From contig JBAIZL010000002.1 of assembly GCA_036971475.1 (NCBI GenBank), positions 169,778,024 through 169,842,023 of the forward strand: 64,000 nucleotides of DNA, read 5' to 3'. Below the pieces are notes generated by a model. That model saw nothing but the letters and a program-made list of their open reading frames with translations. It searched no databases and was not told the DNA's origin. Both the position numbers and the translations under genes were made by a program. The DNA comes from Prosapia bicincta (Eukaryota; Arthropoda; Insecta; Hemiptera; Cercopidae). This document shows, in pieces, positions 1 to 11,519 of this stretch (the stretch's first letter is position 1; the number at the start of each line of letters is the position of its first letter).

Positions 1-1034
1 TGAATTTCAAACTATGTATGATCCCTTTTAGAGGTAGGATCAAAGAACGGACGTAACGTAGATAGTACTGGGTATAGGGGAATTTTATTGCCAGGAAGGC
101 TGACTAATCTGAAATATAGACCTACTTGCTCTGAAATAAAAGGGACATCATTGGCAGCAGCTACAAGGAGAGCTACAAACAACCAATTTCACCTGTTAAT
201 GGTTATTAAAAAATGGTAATTTGCGATGTTTAGAAAACGTTTTTCCGATAGTTTGTTTAAATGAAAAAAATCTTTCTCTTCAATCTTTTAAACTTACGCC
301 TATTATATAACTTTATAGATATAAAAAAGTTCTGTTTTAAAACATAAATATTTTTATGACAATTTCAAAAAAACTATTTTATCTAATATTTTCGGAAAAT
401 AACAAAAATAGTAATTATTTTAATCAAATGTAAAAATAACTGAACTTTAAATATACCTGTGTATAACAATCTAAAATATTTTTACCACAAGTTGTAAGTT
501 GAAGTTTCTATCAATACTTACTGATGATGACTTTGTCATTGAAATGCGTTTGATTGAATTAATTATTACTTTCTGAGATTGTGTACGTATTTTATTTGTT
601 ATTATGTATAAATATGATAAATTTTAAAATTAAAAATATAAAAGTTTTAAAAATAACTAGGACGATGTTTGGTATTGAACGACTTTTATCTATTAACTAC
701 ACCATGGAACATTACAATATAAGATAAATATCCATGAAAATTTAACCAATAAAGACATTTGGTTGTCATAGATGTGTTAATGATTTTAGCTACATCTATT
801 TGCACTATGAATAAAATTATTTGAAATTTCCTTTCTATCGGCAACCTAAAGACCATTGTATTTTTTGTGGTTTATGTATTTTCCGGTGTAAATTATGAAT
901 TTTGCCGCACTGTTGAAAGTTCTGCTATGCTATAAACTCAGTCTTGCACTATGTTTACTACGCTATTATGTATACTTATGTGTTTTTTTATAATAAAGCG
1001 TAATATGTTTACATAAACCGACTTTCTTTTCAAA
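1..1034. other. AT-rich non-coding DNA
   Basis: No gene, RNA gene or full mobile element is recognisable here. At about 505-560 there is a decayed relative of the family A hammerhead-bearing repeat seen at 8.5 kb: CTGATGA at 521-527, a TGAC/GTCA hairpin and GAAA at 541-544. One TGA unit of the core appears to be lost and the stem I strands are not adjacent, so it is treated as a dead copy. Confidence 0.5.
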
Positions 1035-1446
1035 TTACAGGTGGGTGAACCGATTGGTTGAGTGACGTAACAGGTTCGTATGACGATCTCTTACACTGTG
1101 CAAGATCCTCAAGCTGCAAGTAATAGCTGTAACGGAATAAAAACTAATTTTAAAGGAAAACACATTATAACGGATGCGATGCAAACATGCGGCATGTTTC
1201 ATAAATGAGACATTAACGCTAGGTCGGGATATAAGTCTAGCCTCGTTAATTGATAGAGAGAGGCTTGTATTATCGGTAGTTATAGAACCAGACGCGCCCA
1301 TTAGAATATTAAACAGGTCTAGCCACTCGAAGCTTCGTGACCACACCATCGGCGAAGCTTTTTCAATGGAACTCGCCATTTATATTCTAATGGCCCCTGC
1401 CACAATTTGTTTAGAGCTGCTATTTAAAAACAAATTTAAAAATTAA
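1035..1446. other. Unassigned segment open on both strands
   Basis: This stretch has a higher GC content than its flanks and is open for about 90 codons on the + strand (from 1174) and 114 on the - strand. Neither translation matches a family I recognise. A short inverted repeat is visible, with CATTAGAATAT near 1308 and its complement near 1383, which could mark a decayed element. It may be an exon of an unrelated gene or a repeat fragment. No splice evidence decides between these, so no coding call is made. Confidence 0.25.
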
Positions 1447-1860
1447 ATTTTATAGGGACTTTTTAAACTTGCAGTAAAGATCTTATTAGCGGTGTGATTT
1501 CTTCCTTGCCCAGCTTTTCTGTCTCTCATTACATTCTTGACGTCATCGCGACATTCCTACAACGCTTTGTCCTAAGTTACCTAGGAATTGTCGATAAATA
1601 AATTATCCTATAAACGGGCTAGTGATATTTTACAGATGCTTTAATATACAATTTTATGGTTTTAAATTTCAAGTTGAGAAAATTTTTTAAAATCAAGTTT
1701 AAACCTTTATAACATTCTGATTTTGTTACACAAAATCCATGTTCTATATTGGCTAGATTGCCAATAGAAGTGAAAACTTTTATTGCCTCGTATACAGAAA
1801 TTTTTCATTAAACAAAATTTAATTTAGCAGAGAAATTTTAATAATTATATTACAAAGGGA

Positions 1861-2035
1861 AATACCAATAAGAGAGAGAGAACGAGAAAGAGAGGGAGAG
1901 AGAGGAAAAAAAGAGAAGGAAAGTGAGAGAGAGAGGAAGAGAAAGTAAGTGTGAGAGAGAGAAAGAGAAAGAAGAAAAGCGAAACAGAGAGGGAGAGAAA
2001 GAAAGTGAGAGAGAGAGAGGAAAAGATAAAGAGAA
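1861..2035. repeat. Purine-rich GA/GAAA low-complexity tract
   Basis: About 175 bases are almost entirely A and G on the + strand, built from GAGA and GAAA units. Both strands stay open across it, but only as low-complexity Arg-Glu-Lys or Ser-Leu-Phe runs, so it is not coding. Confidence 0.85.
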
Positions 2036-2209
2036 CATACAAAGAGAGAAACTGTTATAAGAAATTACCTACATATTTGTTATCAGACGCTTATAAGAAT
2101 GTTTGTATTTCAAAAACTGAATTTAAAAATACATAACCTCTTACTATCGTTATATTAGATTATTTGTATTGAAATATAATAAAATTTAAATAAATTAAAA
2201 TATTTATTA

Positions 2210-2420
2210 AATGACCAAAACTATTTAACAATAACCTTCTTCCTTATAATGTTCAACAAATAATGTAACATAACCTATGTGTAAAACAGTTGCTTTACAA
2301 CATAACCTGTAACATAAAATCAGCTCATATATGAAATCATGTTATCTTTTAATTCACTTTCATGTGACTCATAGCGTAACCTGACAGATAAGAACAGATT
2401 TGGGGCATTTATTTCAAAAA
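2210..2420 (-). repeat. Partial copy of interspersed repeat R1
   Basis: The stretch shares the characteristic double block of R1: a segment with TAACATAACCTATG next to a CAGTTG/CAGCTG-type hexamer, followed by TAACATAAAATCAGCT. It is the reverse orientation relative to the copy at 47.2-47.6 kb. The rest of the repeat, including the TA microsatellite, is not seen here. Confidence 0.5.
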
Positions 2421-2494
2421 AATTTTACACAAAAAATAAAACATATTTAAAAATAATATGAAAAATTACAAATTTATTTGAAAAAATAAAATAC

Positions 2495-3345
2495 TTATTT
2501 AACTAGGGAGGCTGCTTCCGCTTCTCTCCGTCGTTGCCTTCGCCATGCCCGCTGCTTGTTCCGCCACCGGCGTTTAGTGCGGAGCTCCTTCTCAACATCG
2601 TCCATCATAAGTTCTTCGTAGAGGCCGATGTTGACAGCGGCGAAAATCGATTTTCACCCCCGGAGCAAGAACGAGCTCAGTAATTTCTTTGGCTGATGTC
2701 ATGAGCTCGTCGTCCGGAGTCACCTCAGTGCTGGTTTTGTCCGCTTCTTCGGAGTCCCAGAATGGATACTTCTCCTTCAGCTCCCCCACACGGGCCGGCG
2801 TGGTCTTGAGCCGACGGTGGTGACGACAGACTCTCTCCCAGCCGGTAGCCACAGCAGCGGGGTCCTCCCTGTACTCGGTGTTGCGGTACTTCCTCTTACG
2901 AGGGGTAGCAGTCTTCTTGGATACCGCAACAGTATCCGGCGGCAACGACGACGACGACGACGACGCAGCCTCTCTGCTGTCCGCAGGTGTTGGCGGCAGC
3001 ACTTTGGGGTAGACTAGAGGTCCCCCGAGGACCTGGCGATCGCTTCTCGGTGCGGGCGTCTGCTTCTGCCTCTTCTGTCGGCGGGGCCGGGACTCGTGCT
3101 TGGGACAGCCGCCGTACCGCTTGGACGCATGTCCAACGGTCCCGCAGTCCTTGCACTGGCCGCTCCGAGTCGTCACCCTTGATGTCCTGACGGTGACGAC
3201 ACATCTGAATCCGCTGCGAAGGCTCTCCTGCAGTTCGCCAAAGAGACGCTGAAGGTCCTCTTCGCAGGCCACTAGAACGGGCAGGTAGTCCTGGCGACAC
3301 CTGACTTATATATCCAATACGTTTTTTTACTATAGAAGTTTTCAC
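2495..3345 (-). pseudogene. GC-rich zinc-knuckle ORF remnant, probably from a transposable element
   Basis: A GC-rich island in an AT-rich window. The main frame (3272 down to 2592, 226 codons) encodes a basic protein with one CCHC-type knuckle at about residues 40-56 (CKDCGTVGH then C), a Lys/Arg-rich stretch, a Ser run from a GAC-type triplet repeat, and a Lys/Arg/Glu-rich C-terminal half. The frame ends in an unrelated-looking tail. A second frame, from about 2650 to TAA at 2495-2497, continues with highly charged sequence (ELMMDDVEKEL and then Arg-rich), which suggests a one-base frameshift near 2640-2660. CCHC knuckles next to basic regions are usual in retroelement Gag/ORF1 proteins, so that is the favoured origin. 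No reverse transcriptase, LTR or poly-A tail was found, and the family is not identified. A host nucleic-acid-binding gene exon is a less likely alternative. Confidence 0.5.
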
Positions 3346-5086
3346 TTAAAAACAGCTATGAGCGTATGTTAGATACGTTCACTCGATGTATAAAGGCTCG
3401 TATGCCTAGAAATAACGTTAAAATCGTGGAAATAACTAAAACATCATTATGAATGTAACATAACCTTTTAAAAGACTTTAAGAGTTGACTTTTTTTAGAT
3501 AATTATAACGTATTCTAACGTTCTATGGGAAAGCCATGAAACTAATTACAGAACTAAAACTAATCTCATTCATTGTTAGACTTATAACCTAAAACCTTTA
3601 ATTTTAATTTTACAATTATCAAATTTATAAACCTTTAAATTTTCTATTCGAATTCAATTAAAGGCCTTTATAGCTTACCGTAGTTAGTAATTGTAGATTA
3701 GTTAATTGTGTTTCTTTATTAAATTACTTTACAGTTGGCGTATTTAGAGACACTCATAATACACTTCTACGAAACTGCTAATTGTACATCTCAGAAATTA
3801 AAAAAATTACTAGTTACATGAAAACATACGCTACCACATAATTTAATCACTTATACAATATTTCTACATATTATGTAAATTTTAATTTAAAATGATTTAA
3901 AAATATCCTCCAAACAGTGTATAGAAAAAGACGAAAACAGATTTAGGTGCCATGTTTTGCATTCGGAAATCTTCGGGACAAATTCGTTGATATCCGGTTT
4001 GTTACGCATTCTCGTAGAGATTCCTGAGCAATGATTTCTTCCGATTCGTGCGTTACAATTGTTTTGAAGTTATGCTTCCGAATAAATATGAATTGTTCTA
4101 ACGCTAAAACTTCCTGTTTTACTGCGTAAAAGTTAATTTTTTTTATTATGTAAATAATTAGCAGATTGGCATAAATTTTAAGTTACAACATTTACTACAC
4201 TAATAAGAAACCAATTCTTTTATTAGCATCAGTCAATACCCCAAAAAAGAAATTATAATTTTGTCAAAGATATTATTTAGTTCTTGTAACTATAAGTGAG
4301 TTTAGCCTATATTTTAGAGCTAGTACGGTATAAAATGGCGAACACGTACATACATTGTAAGTTTTTAACATAAAATTATTCTAAATTTGTATTTAAAACT
4401 ATTTTTTAAAAAAACTAACTTTTGTATGAAGAATAAAAGATTGTTATTTTTACCAAAACAACTGCTATAAGCTTTACCTTGCATTTGGGATTTAATAACT
4501 AAGTTTTCCCACTTTCAATAACAAACCTTTTTATTGGCAGGCTCGTCCTTTGTGTGACGTAGTTTGTATTAGGACATAACAGAGTTTGACAAAATCTGTT
4601 CACACTGGGGACCTCACAAGGTGTGATCACGCAATCTGTCCATCTATTTCTCACGGCTACGGAATGTTTTCACCAAAGTCTTGGTGTTTAGGCGTGAGAG
4701 AGACGTACACACTTACTCCCTGTTGAAATCCAACAGGTAATTGTTCTGCGTTGTTTGTTAGGGCTCGCTTATACAATGCCTTCATCATAAAGTGTAATAT
4801 TCAAACGCAGGAAAAACTTGTTGAAGGCGTATTTTTTGGCTTTTATTTAAATTAATTTCAGTGATATTATTAATAGAAACGTCCTAGGTTGTACCCTACA
4901 AACCCTAGTAAGTTAACTTATTTCATAATTTGAGCTATTTTTAACTTTGGAAACCTAACAACTTATTGTGTATTTGTATATTACTTAACTGACTGAACCA
5001 AATAACTAAAGCTGGGAAAATCCGAAACTCTACAATTTATAACCTTATCCACATTTCTTCGGCACAAATTAACATGCTAAAAGAAT
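3346..5086. other. AT-rich non-coding DNA
   Basis: Nothing recognisable: no long frames, no repeats beyond short A/T runs, no terminal inverted repeats. Confidence 0.5.
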
Positions 5087-5087
5087 G

Positions 5088-5186
<99 letters not shown>

Positions 5187-5242
5187 CTCACTCATACTCA
5201 GACACACACACACACACACAAACACTCACTCACTCATACTCA

Positions 5243-5284
<42 letters not shown>

Positions 5285-5500
5285 AACTCACTCTCTCTCA
5301 CACACACACACACATATACACACAAACGCACACACACACACACCAACTCACACACACACACACCAACTCACACACACACTCACTCTCTCTCAGACAGACA
5401 TATACACACACACTCTCTCTCACACACACTCTCTCTCACACACACTCACTCGCTCTCTCTCACATATACAGATACCCACACACACTCACACACACACACA

Positions 5501-5542
<42 letters not shown>

Positions 5543-5543
5543 G
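5087..5543. repeat. Compound CA/CT microsatellite
   Basis: About 460 bases of (CA)n interrupted by CTCACT, CTCTCT and ATAC units. Long His-Thr and Ser-Leu frames across it are low-complexity artefacts of the dinucleotide repeat. Confidence 0.95.
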
Positions 5544-5875
5544 ATTATCCCTTTCGAGTTATAATTAGTTTTTACAAAAACAATTTGGTAATTTCTTTCG
5601 CTACATTTGCACACTGCGATATAAATAATTGTGGAAACATTTAGGTAAAGCAGCGATTTGTTTTAATGAGAACAGAGAGATGTGTCAGATTAAAAAGTGA
5701 GAGACACACTGAAATCGCCGACCTCATTCAATCAAAAAATAAGTGTTACTATAGTGAAGTGCGCACAATATAATATAGGTTAAAGCGTGTGTGTGTAAAC
5801 TAGTAACGCAAAGCGAAGACGGAATAAAATATTATTATTTTAATAGCTCTGATCTCTTTTTTTTCTATTTGTTCT

Positions 5876-5877
5876 CA

Positions 5878-5969
<92 letters not shown>

Positions 5970-6385
5970 CTTGTTAAATTTGTCAATCGTAATAAAATAC
6001 GTTTTATTCATCTATTCAAGTCAAGATACGGTTTTTTAAGCTTTTAGTAGATGAAACTTGATGTTAATAATACAGTTTTTTCAACTCTTATTTAAAATGA
6101 AATAATTTTAGCGTTACAGGAGATAAAAACTTTCCCAAAACGGCCAAGTTATGCAGTATAGTTATTTCGTTCCATTAAAATAAGTTAATTAATTGCTTAA
6201 AATAAGTTATAACGAAAGACTTCATAAAACTCCTGGATTTATGTTATAGGTTATTTGGTGAAACAGCTGTTTTGATGCTAGGTTATGTTACTTTATTTAT
6301 AATAATTGTGGTTATTTAATAAAAAGTAATACAAATAAAATTTTTCTTTGTTGACTAATTTTGAATTGACTTTAAAACATTTTTG
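5876..6385 (+). repeat. Interspersed repeat R1, copy with CT/TA microsatellite
   Basis: It starts in (CT)n then (TA)n at about 5880-5970, followed by the R1 body: AATAAAATAC-like sequence, a GATGTTAAT segment, GCAGTATAGTTATTTCGTTCC, then two CAGCTG-type subrepeats and TTTAATAAAAAGTAA. It ends near 6375 with TTGACTTTAAAAC. The same order is found at 27.1, 29.4 and 47.2 kb. No coding capacity. Confidence 0.7.
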
Positions 6386-6999
6386 TTCAAGTTATTGGTT
6401 TCTCTCCGAATTAAATATAAATTGCTTCACCTTTTTTAAACTACAATATTGAAAATTCACTGCTCATCTACGAGAGTTCAATATAGTACTGAACGCACGT
6501 ATAAAGTTACATTTCTCTATTGATATTCAGAGACTCTGGTGGTGACAAACTTTGAAACCATTGCACCATAGATTAGCCAGACCGACTAACCTCTTTGGCA
6601 TCTGCGGCACAATATAGTTTATAGTGTTTTTATTGCTATAATACGATACACAAAAATATTTTTAAAAAAAACAGAAATAATATAAGTAGAATTATAAAGA
6701 CAAAACATAAGATTTCAAGGGGCAACTTTAGAATCAGCTGAAAATCACGCGATGTTTGTTATAGCATCCTGCAATGCAGGAATATGCAAATAGGAGCACT
6801 ACCTGTGTGGCAAGGGAACAATCGGTCGTAAACCAAGCCCCGGCCGCTCCGTCAGAGTTATGCATTTCTTTAGCCTTTATTATTTTTTGAAGACGAATTT
6901 GTACAACTTCTTTGTACGTCTAATACGTTTATGCAATACAGCTGTTCATATTCAGTCGAAATCTATCGTGTGTAAAGGCAATCTTGAATCAAGTAATAT
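6386..6999. other. Non-coding DNA, nothing recognised
   Basis: A short GC-richer patch at about 6750-6860 has no identifiable gene or element. The rest is AT-rich and featureless. Confidence 0.4.
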
Positions 7000-7004
7000 C
7001 AACA

Positions 7005-7470
7005 AATCTTTTTAAAGTCAATTCCTACGTTCGTCAACAAAAAAGCTTTTATTTTATTCCCTTTTTATGAAATAATTACACTTAACATAAATAGAGTAAC
7101 ACAACCTATGCGTTGAAACAGCTGTTCTACCACACAAATTATAACATAAAGTCACCCTTTTTTATGAAATCGTGTTATCACTTATTTTAAGCCAAATGAG
7201 GCAAAACAACTTTATTGCATCCCTTGTCCCTTTTGTAAAACTTTTTTTTATATAAAACCAAAACTAATTCATAAAATTTTTTTATGAATTAGGATTTGAA
7301 AAAAACTGTACCAACATCAATTGTAATCCATTACAAATTTTAAAAAATATATTTTATTAACGATTGAAAATTTGAACAAGATATATAAATAAGAAGAAGG
7401 TGAACTAATAGTCATGGTTGGAAGTTTGTATATTGTAAAGACGGTTTATAAAACCGCGTTGATTTGTGAG
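7005..7470 (-). repeat. Interspersed repeat R1, reverse copy
   Basis: This is the reverse orientation of R1: TTAAAGTCAATTCC at the left end, TTTTTATGAAATAATTACA, AACCTATGCGTTGAAACAGCTG, then the ATCAATTGTAATCCATTACA block and GATTGAAAATTTGAACAAGATATA. It lacks the long TA microsatellite of other copies. Confidence 0.65.
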
Positions 7471-8270
7471 TGAGAAAGGGCAAATATAGGAAAAGGAAGG
7501 AAAACAAATAAAATTTCTAAATTGAAAAACGAGGATAGGTTAAATGGAGTATTAAGAGAGACAACCGAAGTAAGAAGGGCCTAACAATAAAAAAGAAGTG
7601 GTATTGGATTGTGTTGATGCCATGGGGGAAGTGGATCATTTCCTCAATTATGTTTTTAATTTTCTTTCTCTTAAGCACAAGATTTTGGTGAATCTGTTCA
7701 TTTAAGTGATTCCCCTCTCATTCTTGGAACATCCGTTCATTTTTTGTCTTCATCTTATTTTAAAAACTCTAGAAGAAGGGCTTTGTGCTAATTCAAACTA
7801 TTTCTCTTATATGTCTTTCTTTAACAATGATCATACAAAATATGCTGTTTTTTAAAATGTTCTCTAAATTTGATTGGCATTGCCAATTTTACTTTCCAGA
7901 GTCGAATATAAATTGTCAGTGCTTACTATATTTACAACTCTCTGGGCAATCACTCCTTAATCAGAAACCTAAATATTACGGGATCGAGGTCGGCTAAACC
8001 GGCCAGAAATATCTTGAGCAAAATACTCATTAACTATAAATAATCATAGGCTTAATGATGTTTGCATAAACAGAAATACATTTGCAATATAAACGTAATT
8101 TATTATTAATAAATCCCAACAAAATTAGTTAGTGGCTCTCAACAGAATTGATAGATTTAAAAATTGTTCTTAATAAATATTTAAATAGAATTTATCAAAC
8201 TTCATTAACTACAGTTAATAATAAAAGAATTTAGGTATTAGAAAACCCCTATTCGAGGTTAACATTTTTA
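7471..8270. other. Non-coding DNA, nothing recognised
   Basis: The 70-codon frame near 7785 shows no family resemblance and low-complexity composition. No repeats were matched elsewhere in the window. Confidence 0.4.
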
Positions 8271-8514
8271 TGAATAAAAAAAGTTGATAACTATTATGTC
8301 GATATTTAATGTACGTTTTTTAAAGTTAATGACAGATCACAGACCAATTCATGTTTTTACAATATCCTACGTTTCTAATTTCTTTCCTACATTTTTTTTC
8401 AAGAGCTTAATTTTATTAATCTAGTATTCAACCATAGCTTACAGTTTATAAAACTCATAACAATACATTAAAAAATTAAAACATACACAAAACTCACAAA
8501 TTATTCATTTATTT

Positions 8515-8557
8515 ACTCATACGCGTTTCAATGACCAAGTCATCATCATCAGTGAGT
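8515..8557 (-). ncRNA. Hammerhead ribozyme-like motif A2
   Basis: Read on the - strand: stem I strand ACTCA (8557-8553), core CTGATGA (8552-8546), one extra T (8545), stem II GATGAC/GTCATT around loop TTG (8544-8530), then GAAA (8529-8526). Stem III is the self-complementary ACGCGT (8526-8521), followed by A17 at 8520 and stem I strand TGAGT (8519-8515). All core residues of the hammerhead consensus are present. The extra nucleotide before stem II departs from the standard form. Function is inferred, not shown. Confidence 0.65.
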
Positions 8558-8584
8558 GTTACTACTACAAACTCTAACTTACAA

Positions 8585-8622
8585 CTGATGATGATGACTT
8601 GGTCATTGAAACGCGTATGAGT
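8585..8622 (+). ncRNA. Hammerhead ribozyme-like motif A3
   Basis: Core CTGATGA at 8585-8591, extra T at 8592, stem II 8593-8607, GAAA 8608-8611, stem III ACGCGT 8611-8616, A17 at 8617, then TGAGT. The upstream partner for TGAGT is changed (TTACAA instead of ACTCA), so stem I is weakened compared with motif A2. Confidence 0.5.
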
Positions 8623-9069
8623 AAATAAATGAATAATTTGTGAGTTTTGTGTATGTTTTTATTTGTTTTTAACATAACCTCACAAGCTAAGCTCAAAGAA
8701 TATTTGTTTAATACATTAAACATAATAGAAACCAAACAATACACATTTAATAAATATTCACATTTACACATCAAATTTATTATCACAATTAATGCATACA
8801 AATCACAGATACAAAATTGTTATGAGTTTTATAAATTGTAAGCTATGGTTGAATACTAGATTAATAAAATTAAGCTCTTGAAAAAAATGTAGGAAAGAAA
8901 TTAGAAACATAGGGTATTGTAAAAACATGAATTGGTCTGTGATCTGTCATTAACCTAAAAAATTTAATAGCTATTAACAGACGTTAAATAAAATGTTAAT
9001 GTTATTTTGTCACTATTTCTGGTTTGCGACATTTACAATTTACATAACTCAATATATTAAAACTTATCG

Positions 9070-9073
<4 letters not shown>

Positions 9074-9112
<39 letters not shown>
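9074..9112. repeat. TA microsatellite
   Basis: About 20 TA units directly abut the left end of the foldback at 9113. Confidence 0.95.
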
Positions 9113-9115
<3 letters not shown>

Positions 9116-9200
9116 AATATGATGATATGTTTTCTTGTGATATAGTTAATAAATTAAAAATATTTCAAAAACAAGAATACTTTTAATAAATATATTTATT

Positions 9201-9245
9201 TAAAGCTTTTCGCCGATAAAATAGTACCAGCATCTTCAGGAAAAT
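9201..9245 (-). ncRNA. Hammerhead ribozyme-like motif B1
   Basis: - strand: core CTGAAGA (9239-9233), extra T (9232), stem II GCTG/CGGC (9231-9228 with 9215-9212), GAAA (9211-9208), and self-complementary AAGCTT in stem III position. CTGAAGA fits CUGANGA, in which position 7 is free to vary. Stem I pairing next to the core is poor, so activity is doubtful. Confidence 0.45.
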
Positions 9246-9401
9246 AATTATCTAATAAAATATTTTTACAAAATTAAATCATATGTGCTACAAACGACCA
9301 TATAGAAAAAATTACATAAAGTGCAATACTTATAAACATATGGTCGTTTGTAGCACATATGATTTAATTTTGTAAAAATATTTTATTAGATAATTATTTT
9401 C

Positions 9402-9440
9402 CTGAAGATGCTGGTACTATTTTATCGGCGAAAAGCTTTA
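9402..9440 (+). ncRNA. Hammerhead ribozyme-like motif B2
   Basis: Mirror of motif B1 in the right arm: CTGAAGA 9402-9408, extra T 9409, stem II 9410-9413 with 9426-9429, GAAA 9430-9433, then AAGCTT. Stem I is weak, as in B1. Confidence 0.45.
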
Positions 9441-9510
9441 AATAAATATATTTATTAAAAGTATTCTTGTTTTTGAAATATTTTTAATTTATGAATTATA
9501 TATATATATA

Positions 9511-10126
9511 CACCTTATATTAACTAATAAAAATATTGAATAATGCAATTTCAAATGGATAATACAATAAACAGCTGATTTTCAACATAGCCTTAAAATT
9601 AAAATCAACTGTTGTATGCAGTTATATCTTATCACTTAATTTGAAGTAAAATATTTATTGACGGATGAGATACCGCGTAAAACAACAATAGGAAAAGAAG
9701 TATTCAGGTAAGAAGGGCTTACTTAAGGAAGTAATACACTGTGTAGAGTTATAATGGAACAATATTCGATGAAATGGTTTTGGCCGAGAGCTTTCAGTAC
9801 GGCAATAATTGCGTCTTGCGAACTGCTACCGTCTGCATTGCGTGGCAACCCCTCATTGGAAATGCTTTAGAGCTCTGGGCGGTAAGAGTTTTTCATTATA
9901 ACTGGCAATATTATTTATCTACTTACGGCCAGGACTAACACATTTTGTATCTGTACCGCCATTCTCCGCTACGTCTGCGTAATCGATGAGTTCGATTCCA
10001 TCTACTTGAAGCATTTTTTTATTAACGTTTGAAAATTTGGTTTATGAGTATATAGGGGGAGTGTCAGCTAATGGGGGGGGATTGATAATTAAAACATTTC
10101 CTCATGGAAAGAGTAATATATTAAAA
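9511..10126. other. Non-coding DNA, nothing recognised
   Basis: Mixed composition with a GC-richer patch at 9770-9900. No gene or element signature. Confidence 0.4.
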
Positions 10127-10808
10127 CTTTTTAAAGTCAATTTCCACTTGGAGCAACAAAGAAACGTTTTATATTAGTTACTTTTTATTAAATAAATACA
10201 AATAATACAAATATGTATATTCATATGACAGAATCGCAATATTAAGTGGCAATATGGAAAACGAAAATCCTTGCAATTTTTTACTGTCCTTTATATAACC
10301 GTGGGCTCTTAGATTCTGCTTCTTTTTCCTTGGCCCTTTTTGTCTTGCTCTAATCGTCGCTAGTTTATTCTCGCTTTACTCTCGCATTGTCCGTTTGTGA
10401 ATCATGGTTCGATGCCGTTAATCCAGTTTGTTTGTTTATTTTATTGTTTTCACTCATTTTTAATCATAGAGCATTAATTATGATATTGTGTGGTAACCAT
10501 GGCAACAATTTAACGTTATACAATGGAGTTTTCAACGACAACCACTTGTGGATCAAAAAAATGTACATCTTTAAAAAAATATATTTCTATCTATGTAAAG
10601 CTGGCTTAGCGCCAAAGTGTTGGATTTCAAACATGTAGTCATTCAATTTGAATCCGACCCAGACATCAACGTTTTTAAATGTTTAATTAATTAATAGATA
10701 TTTGAAAAAATGCATTTACACCAATTGTCATCCACTACAAGTTTAAAATGTATTTGAACTTGAGTGAATGAATAAAAAGTATACTATTAAAGATTGAAAA
10801 TTCGTACA

Positions 10809-10871
<63 letters not shown>

Positions 10872-10895
10872 GAGTGTGAAGTAATAGAAGGAATT
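10127..10895 (-). repeat. Interspersed repeat R1, interrupted reverse copy with TA microsatellite
   Basis: The left part (10127-10230) matches one end of R1 (TTAAAGTCAATTTCCACTT and TTTTTATTAAATAAATACA). The right part (about 10700-10895) matches the other end, including CACCAATTGTCATCCACTAC, (TA)n at 10810-10868 and GAGTGTGAAGTAATAGAAGG. The roughly 470 bases between do not match R1 and may be an insertion or divergent sequence. Confidence 0.55.
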
Positions 10896-11515
10896 GAATA
10901 AAATGAGATAAAATAAAACCTTACAACTGTTTCGGTACTGTTTATTTTGGCGCCTACAGTACCAATGACGCCACTTTATAAGTAGTCAGTAACTACCCAG
11001 CCATATATAACGGTTTATCGCTGCCTTCTAGACACATTGGATAGATGAGCGACGCTCGGGGCTTGGCTGTGATACCGAAACAGATTCTAAGAAAAGACAT
11101 TCGATGCAAAGATGCCGTAAAGTCTAGTTCTTGGAACACGCGCATTGAGTATCGGGAGTGTGCGCCCGTGCTTGGACGCAGCGTTACCGATTAGTTAACG
11201 TCTGGTCTATTGTCCAATGTAAAGTCGTTAGTGACTATTGGAGGCTGATAGGGGGTGTCTTATTGAAACCTGTCACAATGTAGGCGGTAAGTTTACTTGG
11301 ATTTTGTTGCCATGGCAACCGAGGAAACATTTACGTATGATGATTTTACCCTGGCCAAAAAATTGTCATTCATAAATTTATTTTATTTATAAGTTCGATG
11401 ATGAGCTGGTATTTTATTTAAATCAAACGTAAGTATTAAATCAAAATACATAACGTGAAAACATTATAATTGTATATTTGTTTGCTTTTTACGGATTCCA
11501 GCAAAGCTCGCTATC
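10896..11515. other. Non-coding DNA, nothing recognised
   Basis: It includes a GC-richer stretch (10930-11280) with CGGTACTGTTTATTTTGGCGCC. A related short phrase, GTACTCTTTATTTTGGAGCT, occurs near 15818, so a low-copy repeat may be present. Confidence 0.35.
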
Positions 11516-11519
11516 AGGA

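Larger units (their letters stand above)
8275..8990. repeat. Foldback element, family A
   Basis: A large inverted repeat. The left arm (about 8325-8565) is the reverse complement of the right arm, which is split: its inner part at about 8585-8665 and its outer part at about 8820-8960 are separated by roughly 150 bases that the left arm lacks. Shared outer sequence includes GACAGATCACAGACCAAT and TCAAGAGCTTAATTTTATTAAT. The centre carries two hammerhead-like motifs pointing outwards. Inner arm sequence recurs at 51.9-52.2 kb and outer arm sequence at 11.5-11.95 kb, so this is a repeat family. Confidence 0.8.
9113..9500. repeat. Foldback element, family B
   Basis: An almost perfect inverted repeat. 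The left arm (about 9140-9304) and right arm (about 9338-9490) are separated by about 33 bases. Arms contain AAAATATTTCAAAAACAAGAATAC, AAGCTTTTCGCCGATAAAAT and ATGGTCGTTTGTAGCACATA-type sequence. (TA)n lies on both sides (9074-9112 and 9497-9510). Related shortened copies lie at 32.3 and 36.4 kb. No protein is encoded. Confidence 0.85.

Noticed and set aside
505..560. Hammerhead motif near the left edge
   Set aside because: The core has lost one TGA unit and the stem I strands are not adjacent, so it was kept only as a decayed family A relative.
1174..1446. Upstream exon of the receptor
   Set aside because: Translation shows no class C extracellular features, and there is no donor in the phase required by the 21203 exon.
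5087..5543. Long His-Thr frames (about 160 codons)
   Set aside because: Pure translation of (CA)n in two frames; no start context, no protein-like composition.
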